Below, in pieces: positions 33,854 to 35,852 of a stretch of DNA of 35,852 nt. Below the pieces are notes generated by a model. That model was not told the DNA's origin and made no database searches. It worked only from the letters and a program-made list of their open reading frames with translations. The translations under genes and the position numbers were made by a program. The stretch spans positions 1 through 35,852 of the forward strand of contig CANJZW010000047.1 in assembly GCA_947479475.1 (NCBI GenBank). The letters run 5' to 3'. Numbering within the stretch: the stretch's first letter is position 1; the number at the start of each line of letters is the position of its first letter. Origin of the DNA: Chthoniobacteraceae bacterium (GTDB taxonomy: Bacteria; Verrucomicrobiota; Verrucomicrobiia; Chthoniobacterales; Chthoniobacteraceae).

Positions 33854-35852
33854 ATGCGTCACTGGCACTACACAGCGGCACTCGCCGCATTGATTGCTCC
33901 TGCTTGCCTTCCAACGCAGGCAAGTGCGCAGGATGCGGACTTTTCGTTTTTTGAAGAAGCGCTCAGCCCCTATGGGGAATGGGTGGACGTTGGCGGTCAT
34001 GGCGCCTGCTGGCACCCGGATGTGGAGGCGGACTGGGCGCCCTACACAAACGGCTACTGGGCCTATACCGACGTGGGTTGGACCTGGGTGAGCCACGAGC
34101 CTTTCGGCAGCATCGTTTTTCACTATGGGCGCTGGCTTCTCACCAGCGGAGGCTGGTGCTGGGTCCCTGGATCGGATTGGGCGCCGGCGTGGGTTTCCTG
34201 GCGCAGGGGCGGAGATTACGTGGGATGGGCGGCGTTGCCTCCCGGTGTCCCTTGGCAACGTGAGCGGGGCATCAGCGCGTGGGTGGACGTCCACACTGAA
34301 ATCGGCCCAGCCTACTACCGGTTTTGCGACGTCCGAGATTTTTGCACCCCCAGTTTGACGGAGGTGCTGTTTCGACCGACGCAAAATTTGACGATCATGC
34401 TGAGGACACAAAACGTCACAAACATGGGCTGGCAAAACAACAGCGTGTTTTGCGGCGGCCCCGAGTACCGATGGATCAAGGAGCGCGCGGCGTTGGAGGT
34501 CCCTCTTCTGCGGGTGGTCCGAGAGCAAAATGTGCAGCGTTATTACTCCATGAACGTGGGCGGGAACTTTGGGACGGTGCAAAATTTTGTCTATCGGGAC
34601 ATGCTTGTGCTTCCCGCGCCGGCGCGTGTGGAGATCGTCGTTTCACAGCGCGATCGGCGGATGCGCTCGGCCGACGTCTCCGTCTCCCGGGGTTGGTACG
34701 GAGACAATGGGGCCAATGAACGGCTCCGTTCCCATCTCAATCAGGAGTGGGAAACACGGGAAACGGCCCAGAGGCGGAATCCTGCGGCGTTTTCAGGCCC
34801 CACGGCTGAAGTCAGGTTCAAAGCGGTGCCTGAGCAGGAGCGTCGCGGCGTCGTCTCTGAAGTGGTTGCGCGGGGTGGGATCGCGCCCCCTAGTGTCAAT
34901 AACCCGCATCGCGCCGGTGAACCACAGAGCCGTGGCAACAATCTTTTCGCACCGGAGCAACCCCGGGAAACGCCCTCACGCGTGAATCCGGGTGCGACGG
35001 CCATCAGTCCAAGTGCAAAGCAGGGCGTGCCCTCTTCCAAAGGCGTGCCGCGTTCGGGTATCGACGCAAGCTCGAGTCTCGACGGTCTGCCGCCGTTGGT
35101 TGAGCGGTCTTCGGGAAGAACGGCGCCGTTAATGCCGTCAAATCCTCCGGGGGTTGAGCCTGTGGTAAGAACTCCGGGTTCGTCGCAGGGCCGGCCTCCG
35201 GCAAGTGGCTCCGGCTCGTTTGGTGGTTCAGGTGGTTCAGGTGGTTCAGGTGGCTCTGCTTTCGGCGGACCCAGTTCGGGAGGGACGACTTTGAGCAACC
35301 AAGGGGTAAGAACTCCGGCGGGATCTAGTTTGCAAAACGGCGGGCGCAATACCCTGGAAGGGGTGAGCTCGGGCAGCGAAAAGTCACGGCCACAGACATT
35401 GCCTCGGGAAGAACCGCGGGAGGGGATCAGCGGATTTCAAAGCGGCCGGGGTGCGGATTCGACTGGGGCGACCACTCCTTTGAGCAACCAAGGGGTAAGA
35501 ACTCCGGCGGGATCTGGTTTGCAAAATGGCGGGCGCAATACCCTGGAAGGGGTGAGCTCGGGCAGCGAAAAGTCACGGCCACAGACATTGCCTCGGGAGG
35601 AAACGCGGGGGGGGATCAGCGGATTTCAAAGCGGTCGGGGTGCAGATTCGACTGGGGCGACCACTCCTTTGAGCAACCAAGGGGTAAGAACTCCGGCGGG
35701 ATCTAGTTTGCAGAACGGCGGGCGCAATACCCTGGAAGGGGGGAGCTCGGGAAGCGAAAAGTCACGGCCACAGACATTGCCTCGGGAAGAACCGCGGGAG
35801 GGGATCAGCGGATTTCAAAGCGGTCGGGGTGCAGATTCGACTGGGGCGACCA
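33854..35852 (+). CDS. Secreted DUF6600-type protein with long repetitive tail (partial)
   Basis: The frame runs from the ATG at 33854 off the right edge (at least 666 residues). A signal peptide is clear (HYTAALAALIAPACLPTQAS, cleavage near ASA-Q). Residues about 30-150 match the DUF6600 pattern of Trp/Tyr/Gly-rich motifs: FFEEALSPYGEWVDVGGHG, WAPYTNGYWAYTDVGWTWVS, FHYGRWLLTSGGWCWVPGSD, WAPAWVSWRRGGDYVGWAAL. The rest is low-complexity and Pro/Ser/Gly/Arg-rich, with GGS linkers (35222-35257) and then near-identical 63-residue repeats. Proteins of this type are exported; their function is unknown. The 3' end, and hence the repeat number and any anchor, is outside the window. It diverges from rpmI. 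Confidence 0.8.
   Translation, partial: MRHWHYTAALAALIAPACLPTQASAQDADFSFFEEALSPYGEWVDVGGHGACWHPDVEADWAPYTNGYWAYTDVGWTWVSHEPFGSIVFHYGRWLLTSGGWCWVPGSDWAPAWVSWRRGGDYVGWAALPPGVPWQRERGISAWVDVHTEIGPAYYRFCDVRDFCTPSLTEVLFRPTQNLTIMLRTQNVTNMGWQNNSVFCGGPEYRWIKERAALEVPLLRVVREQNVQRYYSMNVGGNFGTVQNFVYRDMLVLPAPARVEIVVSQRDRRMRSADVSVSRGWYGDNGANERLRSHLNQEWETRETAQRRNPAAFSGPTAEVRFKAVPEQERRGVVSEVVARGGIAPPSVNNPHRAGEPQSRGNNLFAPEQPRETPSRVNPGATAISPSAKQGVPSSKGVPRSGIDASSSLDGLPPLVERSSGRTAPLMPSNPPGVEPVVRTPGSSQGRPPASGSGSFGGSGGSGGSGGSAFGGPSSGGTTLSNQGVRTPAGSSLQNGGRNTLEGVSSGSEKSRPQTLPREEPREGISGFQSGRGADSTGATTPLSNQGVRTPAGSGLQNGGRNTLEGVSSGSEKSRPQTLPREETRGGISGFQSGRGADSTGATTPLSNQGVRTPAGSSLQNGGRNTLEGGSSGSEKSRPQTLPREEPREGISGFQSGRGADSTGAT
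35222..35257 (+). repeat. 9-bp GGT-GGT-TCA repeat (Gly-Gly-Ser linker)
   Basis: Three exact GGTGGTTCA units and a fourth GGTGGCTCT encode (Gly-Gly-Ser)4 in the DUF6600-type protein, just before the 189-bp repeats. Confidence 0.85.
35291..35852 (+). repeat. 189-bp tandem repeat (63-residue units) at the window end
   Basis: Units start at 35291, 35480 and 35669, a spacing of exactly 189 bases. The third is cut at 35852 after 184 bases. The copies differ at only a handful of positions (for example GAAGAACCGCGGGAG versus GAGGAAACGCGGGGG). The unit begins LSNQGVRTPAGS and contains SRPQTLPREEPREGISGFQS. Confidence 0.95.

Noticed and set aside
33589-33954. 121-codon plus-strand frame over rpmI and the divergent promoter
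   Set aside because: It overlaps rpmI antisense and the start of the DUF6600-type gene, with no protein features.

Overview
The window looks like chromosomal DNA of a member of the Verrucomicrobiota (inferred, moderate confidence). Pointers are long secreted proteins with disulfide-free Ig-like repeats, a DUF6600-type surface protein, short verrucomicrobial/planctomycetal-style hypotheticals, a class III fructose-1,6-bisphosphatase, a fused SecDF, a rhomboid-like protein with a DUF6576-like tail, and few Shine-Dalgarno sequences. No rRNA, tRNA, CRISPR array or complete insertion sequence was seen.

Layout. 1-803 (-): start of an Rpn/PD-(D/E)XK nuclease gene cut by the window edge. 1126-8043 (+): two secreted proteins in tandem, an NHL beta-propeller protein and a 1645-residue protein with three calcium-type repeat modules and twelve Ig-like domains. 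8090-8914 (+): relic of a flagellin gene with three in-frame stops and no frameshift. 9154-11727 (+): HrpB helicase. 11752-16277 (-): Ski2-like helicase followed by class III FBPase. 16364-16921 (+): gmhA. 16934-23720 (-): a long co-directional run, in transcription order nth, a DUF4139-like secreted protein, cdsA, dxr, an ECF sigma factor, a small membrane protein (possible anti-sigma) and a 505-residue membrane-anchored unknown. 23966-25111 (+): aldo/keto-reductase-fold protein lacking two tetrad residues. 25206-28313 (-): a rhomboid-like pseudoprotease, then leuC and leuD. 28762-32587 (+): small membrane protein, DedA, yajC and secDF. 32896-33662 (-): rpmI-rplT without infC. 33854-35852 (+): DUF6600-type secreted protein with near-identical 189-bp repeats, running off the window.

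Most of the window is core metabolism and cell envelope: leucine synthesis (LeuCD), gluconeogenesis (FBPase), isoprenoid and phospholipid precursors (Dxr, CdsA), LPS heptose (GmhA), protein export (YajC-SecDF) and DNA repair (Nth). The accessory signals are the repeat-rich secreted proteins, the flagellin relic, the inactive-looking rhomboid beside a 21-bp hairpin minisatellite, and the degenerate AKR. I do not see a clear defence system or a complete new multi-gene system. The best candidates for undescribed biology are the pseudo-rhomboid, the ECF sigma operon and the atypical AKR.
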